A stretch of 23,298 bases of DNA from an uncultured archaeon (GTDB lineage: Archaea > Thermoproteota > Nitrososphaeria > Nitrososphaerales > Nitrosopumilaceae). This document shows, in pieces, positions 22,961-23,298 of the stretch. The stretch covers positions 1-23,298 of the forward strand of contig CALBNQ010000219.1 in assembly GCA_937896495.1 (NCBI GenBank), in the 5' to 3' direction. Positions within the stretch are counted from its first letter, which is position 1. Every line of letters begins with the position of its first letter. A program made the translations under genes and the position numbers. The notes beneath the pieces are model-generated. The model was not told where the DNA came from and did not search any database. It saw only the letters and a list, made by a program, of their open reading frames with translations.

Positions 22961-23298
22961 TCACAAATTGATATTTCCATGTTTTCTAGGAAGTTGTTTT
23001 TCTCTCTTATTTGCAAGCATTTTGAGGGCTTTAATTAACATAGGTCTTGTTTCTGCAGGATCAATTACATTATCAACAGTTCCATGGGAGGCTGCAACGT
23101 AAGGATTTTCAAATTTCTCTGCAAATTCATCTATTAGTTGTTTTTTAAGAGTCTCAGGATCATCAGCACTTTGTAATTCTTTTCGATACATGATTTTTAC
23201 TGCAGCTTCTCCGCCTAATACTGCACATCTAGCAGTAGGCCAAGCATAATTAATGTCAGTTCTTAAATTTTTACTTCCCATTGCAATGTATGCACCAC
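22961..23298 (-). CDS. Acyl-CoA carboxylase carboxyltransferase subunit, C-terminal fragment
   Basis: The last 111 residues or so of a PccB/AccD-type carboxyltransferase, which moves the carboxyl group from biotin to acetyl-CoA or propionyl-CoA. The frame is open through the right edge, and the residues there (GAYIAMGSKNL) continue directly into AWPTARCAVLGGEAAVKIMYRKEL, standard crotonase-fold C-terminal sequence of the family. It continues with FENPYVAASHGTVDNVIDPAETRPMLIKALKML and ends RKHGNINL. The start lies outside the window, so the methionine at 23281 is internal. It is first of the three visible carboxylase genes. Acetyl versus propionyl preference cannot be judged here because the substrate-pocket residue is not in the window. 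Confidence 0.93.
   Translation of the reverse strand, partial: GAYIAMGSKNLRTDINYAWPTARCAVLGGEAAVKIMYRKELQSADDPETLKKQLIDEFAEKFENPYVAASHGTVDNVIDPAETRPMLIKALKMLANKREKQLPRKHGNINL

Noticed and set aside
1..23298. CRISPR arrays, insertion sequences, prophage or attachment sites
   Set aside because: No regularly spaced repeats, transposase or integrase motifs, or target-site duplications were seen; both tRNA genes lack downstream partial copies.

Overview
This window looks like chromosomal DNA from an ammonia-oxidising archaeon of the Nitrososphaeria (Thaumarchaeota), close to Nitrosopumilus. The evidence is low G+C, archaeal information-processing genes (ABCE1/Rli1, Trm5-type methyltransferase), TATA boxes 24-27 nt upstream of start codons (leaderless transcripts), a 5S rRNA gene standing apart from 16S/23S, an 11-subunit Nuo complex without nuoEFG, and a biotin-dependent acyl-CoA carboxylase of the kind used in the 3-hydroxypropionate/4-hydroxybutyrate carbon-fixation cycle. 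The species name is inference; no 16S gene is present.

Layout. Positions 1-1415 hold a leucyl aminopeptidase whose N-terminus lies off the left edge. On the opposite strand follow a 45-codon C2H2 zinc-finger gene and 5S rRNA. Positions 1806-4429 carry ABCE1 and a Trm5-like tRNA methyltransferase as a two-gene unit. Positions 4430-8093 hold a small membrane protein, a RimI-type acetyltransferase, a site-2 protease, a degenerate LarA-like protein and PyrE, mostly in divergent and convergent pairs. Positions 8094-9153 are an RNA-rich patch: a candidate C/D box sRNA, a CAT-anticodon tRNA, a CADD-type HDO protein and tRNA-Glu(TTC). A short polyprenyl synthase follows at 9154-10005.

Positions 9995-20358 are one minus-strand operon, nuoABCDHIJKMLN, encoding the membrane arm and quinone/Fe-S connecting module of complex I. 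It is driven from a TATA box just upstream of nuoA and has mostly overlapping or abutting genes. Divergent to it is a peroxiredoxin gene whose TATA box sits in an imperfect palindrome. The right end is an acyl-CoA carboxylase operon on the minus strand: the carboxyltransferase C-terminus (gene runs off the window), biotin carboxylase and biotin carrier protein.

Together the genes cover respiration (Nuo), carbon fixation (carboxylase), translation and RNA modification (5S, tRNAs, Trm5, ABCE1, C/D sRNA) and cofactor, lipid and pyrimidine synthesis (CADD-like, polyprenyl synthase, PyrE). I see no insertion sequence, prophage, CRISPR array or transferred island. The most interesting items are the C/D box sRNA, the CADD-like candidate pABA synthase, the LarA homologue without its cofactor residues, NuoM lacking its central TM8 lysine, the tiny zinc-finger gene, and a promoter apparently shared by the larA-like gene and pyrE.
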